DNA of 64,000 nt, taken from assembly GCA_029945625.1 (NCBI GenBank), contig JAQSCW010000035.1:64657-128656 (forward strand), in the 5' to 3' direction. A program made the position numbers and the translations under genes. This DNA is from a bacterium. GTDB lineage: Bacteria > Bacteroidota > Bacteroidia > B-17B0 > Aurantibacillaceae. Every line of letters begins with the position of its first letter. The first letter of the stretch is position 1. Below are positions 55,339 through 63,968 of the stretch, one piece after another. A model generated the notes under the pieces. The model saw only the letters and a list, made by a program, of their open reading frames with translations, was not told where the DNA came from and did not search any database.

Positions 55339-56098
55339 ACCCCCTCATTTTATAGATGAGGTATCCGATCCATTCGTGGATCAATAACTCGGCACCCAAC
55401 AAGGCATTTGGGTTTGGGATAAATAAATGATCGAAGGTTTTTCTTCTCACGCCACTCGAACGATTAGTAATATAAGGTGTAAGATGTTTATAACCGGCTT
55501 TTTTGAAAATAGCCATCGATCGCGGCATGTGAAAAGCCGAAGTAACTAACATAAAATTACCACCCAGATGTAAACTGTCGAGAAGGTGTTTTGTGAAAAT
55601 GGCGTTTTCATACGTGTTCTTACTCAGAGACTCAACAATAAGATCACTGTCGGGAAACTGAATGGTTCGTAAATACTTTTGCACGTAGAGCCCTTCTCGT
55701 TTTTCGGGAAATTCGATGCTTCCGGACCCTCCCGTGTAAATTATCTTTTTCACTCGTCCTTCATGATAAAGTTTGAGGGTTTGTAACAAGCGATCACTGC
55801 TGGCGCCAAAATTCATTTTCTGTAATCTCAGATCCACATCCCCAATTCCTCCCAACACAATGGCTGCATCATATTTCGAATCCATCAAATCGTAATCGGG
55901 CGTCACCGGTTCCCACGCTCTGAAACATTCGTCCACCAAAAAAGGATTGCTGCATATATATAAGAGTACCAGTGCCGCGATTCTTAATTTTTTTGCCCGG
56001 CCATCCATTTTTGTGAAAAAGGAATACAGCAGAAGTGCAAACACCCACACCAAGGGTGAAACTGTAAATGCCAGAATTTTTGAGAGGTAAAAAAACAT
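55331..56098 (-). CDS. YdcF/ElyC (DUF218) family protein
   Basis: 255 residues. Two N-terminal membrane helices (about 1-30 and 37-52) are followed by the DUF218 domain: AAIVLGGIGDVDLRL, GASSDRLLQTLKLYHEGRVKKIIYTGGSG, LIVESLSKNTYENAIFTKHLL and LVTSAFHMPRSMAIFKKAG. Relatives such as ElyC and SanA affect envelope integrity and undecaprenyl-linked peptidoglycan synthesis. It is the first gene of a two-gene unit with DUF2851. Confidence 0.87.
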   Translation of the reverse strand: MFFYLSKILAFTVSPLVWVFALLLYSFFTKMDGRAKKLRIAALVLLYICSNPFLVDECFRAWEPVTPDYDLMDSKYDAAIVLGGIGDVDLRLQKMNFGASSDRLLQTLKLYHEGRVKKIIYTGGSGSIEFPEKREGLYVQKYLRTIQFPDSDLIVESLSKNTYENAIFTKHLLDSLHLGGNFMLVTSAFHMPRSMAIFKKAGYKHLTPYITNRSSGVRRKTFDHLFIPNPNALLGAELLIHEWIGYLIYKMRGYA

Positions 56099-56194
56099 AA
56101 ACCGGGCCTAAAATACCAAAAAGAACCAATATGTTCTTAGCAAATTTCTAAGCTGATAAATGCTTACCTTTAAGCGTACATTTTAGACCAAACT

Positions 56195-57679
56195 ATGCAG
56201 AAGATCCTCATTGCCAATCGCGGCGAAATTGCTTTACGCATCATGCGCAGTGCCCGTGAAATGGGAATAAAAACAGTGGCTATTTTTTCGGAAGCCGACC
56301 GAAATGCACTTTTTGTAAGATACGCCGATGAGGCAGTTTGTGTGGGCCCGCCGCCTAGTTCTCAGTCCTATTTACAAGGCGATAAAATCATTGCTATTTG
56401 TAAAGAATTAGGTGTGGATGGCATTCATCCCGGTTATGGTTTTTTAAGCGAAAATGCCGATTTTGCAAGAAAAGTGCGAGCAGCAGGGCTAATTTTTATT
56501 GGCCCTAGTCCCGAAAGTATGGACCTGATGGGCGATAAATTAAGCGCGAAGGCCACGGCCAAAAAATTCAATGTTCCCATGATTCCCGGTTCGGAGGGAG
56601 CCATTAGTGATGTGAAAGAGGCTATTAAAATTGCCAGAGAGATTGGTTTCCCCTTATTAATAAAGGCCAGTGCCGGTGGTGGTGGAAAGGGCATGCGTTT
56701 GGTAGAACATGAAAAGGATGTGGAAGAACAAATGAAAATGGCGGTAAGCGAAGCCATTTCAGCATTTGGAAATGGAGCAGTATTTATTGAACGGTATGCC
56801 TCCGGACCCCGCCACATTGAAATTCAACTCTTAGCCGATAACCATGGAAATTGTGTGTATCTGTTTGAACGCGAATGCAGCATACAACGCCGTCATCAAA
56901 AACTGATTGAAGAAGCCCCGAGCAGTGTGTTAAGTCCGCAATTGCGCGAACAAATGGGGAAATGTGCGGTAGATGTGGCAAAAGCCTGCAATTACAGCGG
57001 GGCCGGCACCGTTGAGTTTTTGCTCGATGACCAATTAAATTTTTATTTCCTCGAAATGAATACCCGTTTGCAGGTGGAACATCCGGTATCGGAATTGATC
57101 ACGGGTTTAGATTTGGTGAAAGAACAACTAAAAGTGGCCCGCAATGAAAAACTAAGCTTTACGCAGGCCGACCTTCACATTAATGGTCATGCCATAGAAG
57201 TGCGAGTATGCGCCGAAGATCCTACCAATAATTTTTTACCCGACATCGGGAAATTAGTCGTGTACAAAACCCCATCGGGCCCGGGGGTTCGTGTTGACGA
57301 TAGTTTTGAGGAAGGTATGGACATTCCTATTTATTATGATCCCATGATCTCAAAATTGATTGTGCATGGAAAAGACCGTACCGAAGCCATTGCAAAAATG
57401 ATTAGGGCCATTGATGATTATAAAATTGTGGGCGTAGAAACGACCCTCGACTTTTGCAAGTTTGTGATGAAACATAACGCCTTTATTAGCGGTAAATTTG
57501 ACACCGGTTTTATTGGTAAACATTTTAAACCCGAAATGCTCTCGGTGCCAAATCAGGAATTGGAGGAGGTGGCCGCACTGAGCTCCGCACTCATTTTTGA
57601 TAAAAAAGCGACGAAAAACGAGGTTTTTGAGGTAAGCGCCGTTAAAAAAAGTAAATGGAAGGAAAATCGCCTCAATTGA
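56195..57679 (+). CDS. accC: Biotin carboxylase subunit of acyl-CoA carboxylase
   Basis: 494 residues, ATP-grasp enzyme carboxylating biotin on BCCP. MQKILIANRGEIALRIMRSAREMG, the glycine-rich lid KASAGGGGKGMRLVEH, FIERYASGPRHIEIQ, EMNTRLQVEHPVSELITGLDLV and GHAIEVRVCAEDP are all intact. About 45 residues beyond the usual AccC end resemble the longer subunits of propionyl- or methylcrotonyl-CoA carboxylases, and no accB lies next to it. So it may serve acetyl-CoA or propionyl-CoA carboxylation; the epimerase gene in the window fits the latter. Confidence 0.9.
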   Translation: MQKILIANRGEIALRIMRSAREMGIKTVAIFSEADRNALFVRYADEAVCVGPPPSSQSYLQGDKIIAICKELGVDGIHPGYGFLSENADFARKVRAAGLIFIGPSPESMDLMGDKLSAKATAKKFNVPMIPGSEGAISDVKEAIKIAREIGFPLLIKASAGGGGKGMRLVEHEKDVEEQMKMAVSEAISAFGNGAVFIERYASGPRHIEIQLLADNHGNCVYLFERECSIQRRHQKLIEEAPSSVLSPQLREQMGKCAVDVAKACNYSGAGTVEFLLDDQLNFYFLEMNTRLQVEHPVSELITGLDLVKEQLKVARNEKLSFTQADLHINGHAIEVRVCAEDPTNNFLPDIGKLVVYKTPSGPGVRVDDSFEEGMDIPIYYDPMISKLIVHGKDRTEAIAKMIRAIDDYKIVGVETTLDFCKFVMKHNAFISGKFDTGFIGKHFKPEMLSVPNQELEEVAALSSALIFDKKATKNEVFEVSAVKKSKWKENRLN

Positions 57680-57726
57680 ACTAAACGCTGAGGTTACCTT
57701 TCACGTATAAGAACATATAGTAATAC

Positions 57727-58371
57727 ATGAAGCTCGGCAACGCGAAATATTCAGTCTCACTTAAGACCCCGGTTTTTTGTCTGATCCTGTTATTCAGTTC
57801 CCTTTTTATGGAAGCACAAACTTCCGAAGCCTACGATATTATGAATCCGCCCAATCACGGCGTTCGGCTGCGGGCTGAGCTGCTCAATGGAGACACGGTT
57901 CCGGTAGTAGACCTCTGTTCAATTGATATCTGCACGCAATTTCAATTCAGAACCAGAGAACAATATGAATTATGGACGCGCACCAAATACAATGTAAAAA
58001 TTGTATATCCCTACGCCATTATTGCTGCTGCCAAATTGAGAGAATACGATTATGCCCTTCAAAAAATTGGAGACGAACGCTTAAAAAAAGCCTTTATTAA
58101 GGTCTGCGAAAAAGACCTTCGCCATGAATTTGAGGACGAGCTCAAAGCACTTACCGTTTCACAGGGAAAAATACTCATGAAACTGATCGACCGCGAAGCG
58201 GGAAAAACAACCTACGAGGTGGTAAAGCAGTTGAGGGGCGGCTTTCAGGCCACCATGTGGCAAACCATTGCCGTTATTTTTGGGCACGATATGAAAGTAC
58301 GGTACGACGCCAAAGTGGAAGATATTATGGTGGAACGCGCCGTAAAACTAGTTGAAGCGGGAAGGTTCTGA
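57727..58371 (+). CDS. DUF4294 domain secreted protein
   Basis: 214 residues. Signal peptide (about 1-33, ending MEAQ). The mature part fits DUF4294, a Bacteroidota family: GVRLRAELLNGDTVPVVDL near the start, then KYNVKIVYPYAIIAAAKLREYD, and a charged helical region ending GKTTYEVVKQLRGGFQATMWQTIA. Function not known. Followed 30 bp later by another small secreted protein gene. Confidence 0.82.
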   Translation: MKLGNAKYSVSLKTPVFCLILLFSSLFMEAQTSEAYDIMNPPNHGVRLRAELLNGDTVPVVDLCSIDICTQFQFRTREQYELWTRTKYNVKIVYPYAIIAAAKLREYDYALQKIGDERLKKAFIKVCEKDLRHEFEDELKALTVSQGKILMKLIDREAGKTTYEVVKQLRGGFQATMWQTIAVIFGHDMKVRYDAKVEDIMVERAVKLVEAGRF

Positions 58372-58401
58372 TGTTAGGGAATTTATTATTATTTTAGCCC
58401 C

Positions 58402-59028
58402 ATGGGAAAGTGTCTTTTTTTCGCCTTGCTGTTTGCCACATTCATACTGCCTGCTCAAACCAAAAAATCCGCTCCAAAAGACGCTCCTGTTATTCCCCAA
58501 GCCGATCCTTTAAAAACAGATTCTCTTGTTGAAGAAGAAGAGGCCGATCTCGTGATCCGCGATTTCAAAGTGTATACCAAACGCTCAAAATCAAAAAAAG
58601 AAAAAATGAAACTCTGCCTTAATTTGGTAAGTGGAGATTCTATTTTGAATTACTGCATCAACGATTCATTATTGAGAGACCCCGAATTTACCAAAGTATT
58701 GTTTCAAGAAAGAAGTGCTGACAGTACCTATATGTTGGTGTATGTAAGTGCTTTTAGTAAAGCTCCCGACAAACCGGAATGCACCGCTGGGAAAGAGACT
58801 AAATTGTTTTTTGTCCGCTGGAACACACAAACCGGAAAAGCCATCGTAAAACAACGCTCCATAGAATCCTGCATGCGGGGTATAACTAATATGACCATTG
58901 ATCCTATTCTGAATTGGGCCGGTCAATCTACGCTTGTGGTAAGTTACCACAAAGGTGGCACAACTTTTTCCGAGCTGCGATTCGATCCCCAAAACTACCG
59001 TTTGGGCTTGCAAACCATCAGCGATTAA
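58402..59028 (+). CDS. Hypothetical secreted protein
   Basis: 208 residues with a signal peptide (MGKCLFFALLFATFILPAQ). The mature part is mixed alpha/beta with an acidic linker (LVEEEEADLVI) and several Cys (LCLNLV, NYCIND, KPECTAGKE, IESCMRGI). Not recognised. TATTTTAG 9 bp upstream of the ATG resembles a -7 box with one mismatch. Confidence 0.7.
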   Translation: MGKCLFFALLFATFILPAQTKKSAPKDAPVIPQADPLKTDSLVEEEEADLVIRDFKVYTKRSKSKKEKMKLCLNLVSGDSILNYCINDSLLRDPEFTKVLFQERSADSTYMLVYVSAFSKAPDKPECTAGKETKLFFVRWNTQTGKAIVKQRSIESCMRGITNMTIDPILNWAGQSTLVVSYHKGGTTFSELRFDPQNYRLGLQTISD

Positions 59029-59127
59029 TTTGTTATCCCTTTAATTGGTATTTTTTTCGAATCAATCGGAATTGTTGGGGAAATGTAACTAATTTATCCC
59101 TTGGATTTTTTTTAGATGGAAACAACT

Positions 59128-59260
59128 AGTTTGCTGCGTGAGCGATTGTAGTGGAAAGCCCACAGCCACGCCTGTCTCTTTGCGTGGCGAGGACTTGGAA
59201 CGGAAAGCGCGACCCCGCCAAACGGAATAAAAAAAGAAAGGCGGGGGCACGCCCAAATCA
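59128..59260. repeat. Two-unit extragenic element with hairpins
   Basis: Two similar ~45-70 bp units lie in tandem between genes. Each has a conserved box (GAGCGATTGTAGTGGAAAGC, then GAGGACTTGGAACGGAAAGC) followed by a GC-rich hairpin: GCCACGC (59165-59171) with GCGTGGC (59182-59188), and CCCCGCC (59213-59219) with GGCGGGG (59240-59246). Boxes of this form recur between genes in other Bacteroidota as far as I recall; I could not check copies in this genome. It may be a structured transcript end or a mobile extragenic repeat. The rest of the 59029-59394 gap holds nothing recognisable. Confidence 0.6.
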
Positions 59261-59394
59261 GAAAAACCGGGAAGTTTTCTTGGTAAGTTTTTCTCTTCAT
59301 GGGGGCAGGCTCAAAAACTTTCTCCCCGGCTTTTCCGCTTGATCCTTTTCCCCGGATTTTCCTGTGTCAAAAAAAATAAGCATATTTAGGCAGT

Positions 59395-60483
59395 GTGAAC
59401 GACTGGTTAAAAATACTCCTTCTACCTCTTTCTTATCTGTACGGCATTATCACCATGCTGCGAAATTTATTGTACGATTGGAAGTTCCTAAAGGAGCATT
59501 CATTTGATGTACATACCATTGGAGTAGGCAATCTGGCCGTTGGAGGAGCAGGAAAAACGCCCCTTGTAGAATACCTCATCCGCTTATTACAAAAAGAAAA
59601 CGCAAAAATCGCTACACTGAGTAGAGGTTATAAACGCAAAACCCACGGTTTTATATTGGCCGACGAAAAGAGCTCCGCCGATGATATTGGCGATGAGCCA
59701 CTGATTTACAAAAGTAAATATAAGGTGCAAGTGGCAGTAGACGCCAGTCGCGTAAATGGTGTTAGGAACCTTTTGGCCTTGGGACATGAAGCGCCAAAAG
59801 TGATACTCTTAGACGATGTATTTCAACACCGCTCGCTAAAATGCGGACTTAACATTGTGGTAAGTGATTTTTCTCATCTCTTTTTTAACGACACCATGCT
59901 TCCTTCGGGCACATTGCGTGAATTCAAAAGTGGGATTCACCGCGCAGATGTAATTATTATTACCAAAACTCCCGAAAGAAGCAGTCCCATTGAAATTAGA
60001 AACGTGACCAAAGACGTGAATCCAAGAGCTCACCAACAAGTATTTTTTAGTTACCTCAAGTACGGCGAATTGTATGCCGTAAATAAACCTACTGAAACCA
60101 TTGATACACTTAACGATCTGTTCCGCTACCGTGTTATTTCCTTTGCCGGTATTGCCAATGCGCAACCTATGGTTAATTACCTAAAAGAATATGCCGCAGA
60201 AGTAAGGCATCTCGAATTTGCCGATCACTACGAGTATTCACTCAAAGACCTCAGCGATATTGAACGCTATTACCATAGTTTTGAAGGTGGAAATAAAATT
60301 TTGGTTACCACCGAAAAAGATCTCATGCGTCTAAAGGCCGAATCGGTATGGGGCCTGGCACAAAGCATGAATATTTACATTCTTCCGGTAGAAGTAACTT
60401 TTAAGGACAAAGAACAAGAACTGAACGAGTTAATACTGAAATATGTTAGATCAAATAGAATCCACCACCAAAAATATTCGTAG
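59395..60483 (+). CDS. lpxK: Tetraacyldisaccharide 4'-kinase
   Basis: 362 residues starting at GTG. Phosphorylates the lipid A disaccharide at the 4' position. N-terminal membrane-associated helix (WLKILLLPLSYLYGIITML), P-loop GVGNLAVGGAGKTPLVEYL and the catalytic Asp region LLDDVFQHRSL are typical. The kinase core and the C-terminal YSLKDLSDIE and LVTTEKDLMRLKAE complete the family. Ends inside the purine nucleoside phosphorylase gene (41-bp overlap). Confidence 0.93.
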   Translation: MNDWLKILLLPLSYLYGIITMLRNLLYDWKFLKEHSFDVHTIGVGNLAVGGAGKTPLVEYLIRLLQKENAKIATLSRGYKRKTHGFILADEKSSADDIGDEPLIYKSKYKVQVAVDASRVNGVRNLLALGHEAPKVILLDDVFQHRSLKCGLNIVVSDFSHLFFNDTMLPSGTLREFKSGIHRADVIIITKTPERSSPIEIRNVTKDVNPRAHQQVFFSYLKYGELYAVNKPTETIDTLNDLFRYRVISFAGIANAQPMVNYLKEYAAEVRHLEFADHYEYSLKDLSDIERYYHSFEGGNKILVTTEKDLMRLKAESVWGLAQSMNIYILPVEVTFKDKEQELNELILKYVRSNRIHHQKYS

Positions 60484-61258
60484 TCGTACCGCTAATTTCT
60501 TTCCCACTGTAGGAATTATTTTAGGAACAGGTTTGGGTGGTTTGGTAAAGGAGATAAAAATAGAACATTCCATTCCTTATCACGAAATTCCTAATTTTCC
60601 GGTAAGTACAGTTCCCGGTCATCATGGCCAGCTTATTTTTGGTGACTTGGGTGGAAAAAAGGTGGTGGCCATGCAGGGGCGATTTCATTTTTACGAAGGG
60701 TATACCATGCATCAAATAACATTTCCTATTCGTGTGATGAAAGCGCTTGGGGTTACAACTCTCTGTGTGAGCAATGCCAGCGGAGGTATGAATCCGAATT
60801 TTGAAGTGGGCGAATTGATGATCCTAAACGATCACATCAATTTCTTTCCCGATAATCCACTCATCGGTAGAAATGAAGACGCCTTGGGTCCGCGATTTGT
60901 TGATATGGGGGAAACCTATAAAAAAGAATACATTGCCTTGGCAAAAGTGATTGCCTTAGAAAATAAGATCAAAATAAGTGAAGGTGTTTATGTGGGCCTC
61001 ACCGGGCCTTGTTTTGAAACTCCCGCCGAATACCGTTTTTTAGCGCGTATGGGTGCCGATGCCGTAGGAATGAGTACTGTGCCGGAAGTAATCGTAGCCA
61101 AACACGCAGGGATGGATGTTTTCGGAATTAGTATTATTACAGATCTGGGAATTGAAGGAAGAACCCAAACCATTACGCACGAGGAGGTGCAACGCGTAGC
61201 TCATCTGAAAGAACCCCTGATGAGTTTGATTGTAAAAGAATTGGTGAAACGCATTTGA
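60443..61258 (+). CDS. punA: Purine-nucleoside phosphorylase (trimeric family)
   Basis: 271 residues. Cleaves purine nucleosides with phosphate. Conserved GIILGTGLGGL, VPGHHGQLIFG, MQGRFHFYEGY, VSNASGGMN, TGPCFETPAEYR and ADAVGMSTVPEVIVAKH mark the class. The substrate-binding loop reads ISIITDLGIEG, with Asp where human PNP has Asn243 (SLITNKV); changes at this residue are known to alter 6-amino versus 6-oxo purine preference. The start overlaps lpxK by 41 bp, an unusual long overlap. Confidence 0.92.
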   Translation: MLDQIESTTKNIRSRTANFFPTVGIILGTGLGGLVKEIKIEHSIPYHEIPNFPVSTVPGHHGQLIFGDLGGKKVVAMQGRFHFYEGYTMHQITFPIRVMKALGVTTLCVSNASGGMNPNFEVGELMILNDHINFFPDNPLIGRNEDALGPRFVDMGETYKKEYIALAKVIALENKIKISEGVYVGLTGPCFETPAEYRFLARMGADAVGMSTVPEVIVAKHAGMDVFGISIITDLGIEGRTQTITHEEVQRVAHLKEPLMSLIVKELVKRI

Positions 61259-61289
61259 ATCCCGCTCTGTGGTTACTAAAATACAGGAA

Positions 61290-61571
61290 CCACAAAGAAC
61301 ACGAAGAAAGAGGCAGCACAAAGAGGCACAAAGAAAAATAAATGCTTGGCTCTTTGTGTCCTTTGTGATTTCCTTTGTGATTTCCTTTGTGTCCTTTGTG
61401 CCCGCCTGAACGACCAAATGTATTTAATAGGTCGGGCAGGGTTAAATAGACCGGTAATCACAGAGAAGGGCAACACAGAGCTACACAAAGAAAAATAAAT
61501 TACCGTTCTTTGTGTCCTTTGTGAATTCCTTTGTGTCCTTTGTGGTTAAATGGACCGGTAATCACAGAGAA
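61290..61571. repeat. Tandem pair of CACAAAG/CTTTGTG inverted-repeat units
   Basis: Two related units fill most of the 61259-61623 gap. Unit one (61290-61400) has CACAAAG-rich left and CTTTGTG-rich right arms (CTTTGTGTCCTTTGTG repeated) around a short AT loop; unit two (61461-61545) repeats the scheme. A near-identical 27-bp block containing GACCGGTAATCACAGAGAA occurs at 61441-61467 and 61545-61571. Between the units (61405-61440) is a separate imperfect hairpin (CCTGaaCGACC with GGTCGggCAGG). Not a CRISPR; REP-like or MITE-like element. Confidence 0.75.
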
Positions 61572-61623
61572 TTTTCTCTACGCAATTGGTTAAAAACATC
61601 TACATTTAAGCCTCCGCATAATC

Positions 61624-63246
61624 ATGAAACCCTCCTTTCAAAATTCGCTGAAGAAACTCAGTCTCATTGCCAACCAATTTGACAAAGTAAACTCCGTAAC
61701 TAAATTCGAACTACTCACACAACTGTCGAAACGCAAACTTCCTACAGATACTTCTCTTGTTAACTACAACGACCTGCTCATGTTCCTCTGCGCCCACCCG
61801 GGCAATAAACAGGAACTCGCCCTATGCGAAACAAAACTCGATCGTATCGCTGCCTTTTTAAAACAAAAAAATCTGGGACTGCATTCCAAATTCAGTGGAA
61901 GCGGCTTGCCCTTCAGCGAATTTATTGGACGTTTTTCGCACGATATCATTAGCTGGATGCTGAACCAAAAAGATCTTCATCTCAAATTAGACTCTTTTGA
62001 TGAACAAGGCATGAACCTAAATGACCTATTTCGCATCACTCTTCCAACCATTGAAAAGGACATTGCCGATCTGGGTCACACTGCTATTGACCTCTTTAAA
62101 GAGTTGGGCATAACCGAAAATAAGAAATTGGAATTTATTATTGACCAGGTTCATAAATTCAACGACCGACCTTTTCTTAAGGACTATTTATTTGAATCGC
62201 TGCAAGCCTTTATTCAAATTCGTTCAAACACCAAACAATTTTCAAGGCCCTTTAACCGGTTTCTGGTAGCGCGCCTGTACTTTCATAAGGACCTGACTAA
62301 AAAATTTGATCACCTCAAGCTCTTAAATACCAAAGTACATGCCCCAAAAAAACTGACCGAAAAAGAACAAACTGATCTTATTGCCAGTATCAGGAACTCA
62401 CTTTTATTAATGAGTCGCGAAACCGATCCCGCCACCTATATGGATCCTAAAAGTCTGCGCTTATATCAGCTCGAACGTGGCATTAGCGTTGCTATTTATG
62501 GCATGATCCCTAAACGACAATTACCCTCTGAATCTTATATTGGTTATACCTTATTTAAAAACGGGTTCCCGGCCGCTTATGGTGGCGCCTGGATTTATGG
62601 TCGTCGATCCTTATTCGGCATTAATATTTTTGAACCTTTTCGCGGAGGTGAATCGGGTTATATCATGTGTCAACTATTGCGCGTTTACCGGCAGGTTTTT
62701 CATGTTGACTATTTTGAGGTGGAACCCTATCAATTTGGAAAAGATAATCCGGAGGGCATCGCCTCTGGCGCTTTCTGGTTTTATTACAGGTATGGTTTCA
62801 GACCAGTTGATAAAGCGCTCCGTCAATTGGCCGAAAAAGAAGCGAAACAAATTGCAAATCAAAAAGGATACCGTAGCAGCAAACAAACTCTCATTAAATT
62901 TACTGAGAGCAATAAATGTCTTAACCTGAGCGGAAAAACAGTTCCCGCGAGCCCCGGTGAGGTGAGTACCAAAGTGAGAAAATACATTAACAAAGTTTAC
63001 AAAGGAAACCGCACGCTGGCCGAAAAAGAATGCACCCGCATTTTTATTGAAAAAGTGGGAGGCATGGCCAGCATGAGTACCGATGAATATGCAACTCTTA
63101 AAGAGATGGCTTTCACGGCGGCGGCCTTAAACGTGCATTCCATTCACCAGCTTAATATTCTAAAACAACTAGTGCGGGCAAAACCAAGTGATGTGTATAA
63201 ATATCAGGAATTGCTGTTGGAGTTTTTGGAGGGAAAACCGGAATAA
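61624..63246 (+). CDS. Uncharacterised protein with GNAT-like segment
   Basis: 540 residues, soluble, no signal. The N-terminal 240 residues are helical. Around residues 305-400 the pattern GYTLFKNGFPAAYGGAWIYG, NIFEPFRGGESGYI, EPYQFGKDNPEGI and FWFYYRYGFRP is reminiscent of a GNAT acetyltransferase core with its pantetheine-binding turn. The last 100 residues are helical again. I do not recognise the family and the GNAT resemblance is weak. Monocistronic, next to repeats. Confidence 0.65.
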   Translation: MKPSFQNSLKKLSLIANQFDKVNSVTKFELLTQLSKRKLPTDTSLVNYNDLLMFLCAHPGNKQELALCETKLDRIAAFLKQKNLGLHSKFSGSGLPFSEFIGRFSHDIISWMLNQKDLHLKLDSFDEQGMNLNDLFRITLPTIEKDIADLGHTAIDLFKELGITENKKLEFIIDQVHKFNDRPFLKDYLFESLQAFIQIRSNTKQFSRPFNRFLVARLYFHKDLTKKFDHLKLLNTKVHAPKKLTEKEQTDLIASIRNSLLLMSRETDPATYMDPKSLRLYQLERGISVAIYGMIPKRQLPSESYIGYTLFKNGFPAAYGGAWIYGRRSLFGINIFEPFRGGESGYIMCQLLRVYRQVFHVDYFEVEPYQFGKDNPEGIASGAFWFYYRYGFRPVDKALRQLAEKEAKQIANQKGYRSSKQTLIKFTESNKCLNLSGKTVPASPGEVSTKVRKYINKVYKGNRTLAEKECTRIFIEKVGGMASMSTDEYATLKEMAFTAAALNVHSIHQLNILKQLVRAKPSDVYKYQELLLEFLEGKPE

Positions 63247-63557
63247 TATTTTTCTAAAATGCAGCTCTTTTAAAGGTCAGTTAAGGTGAACACATCGAAG
63301 CACGATGCCAAATAAAATAACAGGCCTTTTATCGAATTGTGATCTGCTTACTTCCTAGAATCAAACTAATCGCTAGCAGATATTGAATTGGGCATGCGAG
63401 ACCCCCTTCCTCATCAATTAATTTTTTATTGAAAGCGTTTCTTGCATTGCAGCACAAAACCCCTCCGCATGATACAAATTTTATTATACAAAATACCGGA
63501 CACAACAGCCTCCAATATTAGAGAATGTCGAGTCCGGTTTTTGGGCAGAATACAATC
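63247..63557. other. Intergenic region with possible terminator of the secreted protein gene
   Basis: About 310 bases without a gene. ACCGGAC at 63495-63501 pairs with GTCCGGT at 63532-63538 across a 30-base loop, flanked by AT-rich sequence; it may terminate the minus-strand gene ending at 63558. Nothing else recognisable. Confidence 0.3.
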
Positions 63558-63968
63558 CTATTTTCCACCGGGAGCTTCAGCCGCTCCGCAGCCGGCGTTT
63601 GTGCGGCACTGATTGTATTGAGCGCTACAAATTTTTATCATAACCGGGTCGCCATTGGTATTAGCCAAACAGTTTTGATAATTGTCGTAGCACTCCTTGC
63701 AGGGATCTACGGGTTTTTCGCAGGAGCCCAAAAAATCGCCATGCGCCAAGTGAGCGCTCACAGCAGAAGGACTTACCCAGATGTCCTGACGGTTGGAAGG
63801 ATTTCCGGGAGGGATATGGCAAATAAGTACTTTTTCATCTCCCCTCTTTTGATCGATAACATTTTGTTTGTTTTTTGGGTCAGCCCCTTTTCCAATTAGT
63901 GTGGAAAAAGATAAACAAACAATTGCCGTAGTAATCAACGACAGTAATAAAGTGTTTTTTGCTTTCAT
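63558..63968 (-). CDS. Small secreted Cys-rich protein with CHIPPGNP domain
   Basis: 136 residues. Signal peptide (1-27). After a polar linker comes VLICHIPPGNPSNRQDIWV, then VSPSAVSAHLAHGDFLGSC, a short motif seen at the ends of many secreted bacterial proteins. The C-terminus has a second Cys-rich module (DPCKECYDNYQNC, ICSAQYNQCRTNAGC) with an even, disulfide-like spacing. Likely exported and disulfide-bonded; function unknown. Its start lies 32 bp from the window edge; promoter not resolved. Confidence 0.75.
   Translation of the reverse strand: MKAKNTLLLSLITTAIVCLSFSTLIGKGADPKNKQNVIDQKRGDEKVLICHIPPGNPSNRQDIWVSPSAVSAHLAHGDFLGSCEKPVDPCKECYDNYQNCLANTNGDPVMIKICSAQYNQCRTNAGCGAAEAPGGK

Noticed and set aside
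59151-59342. Open frame across the 59.1-59.3 kb element (SGKPTATPVSLRGEDLERKA)
   Set aside because: It is the translation of the structured repeat; such frames recur because the element recurs, not because it codes.
61040-61488. Minus-strand open frames over the CACAAAG repeats
   Set aside because: They overlap punA or consist of translated repeat words (KSQRTQR); no coding character.
61290-61571. CRISPR-like appearance of the repeat pair
   Set aside because: Only two units, unequal lengths, inverted-repeat arms, no regular spacers and no cas genes.
63525-63899. Plus-strand 124-codon frame opposite the secreted Cys-rich protein
   Set aside because: The minus-strand frame has a signal peptide and a known motif; the plus frame is its shadow.
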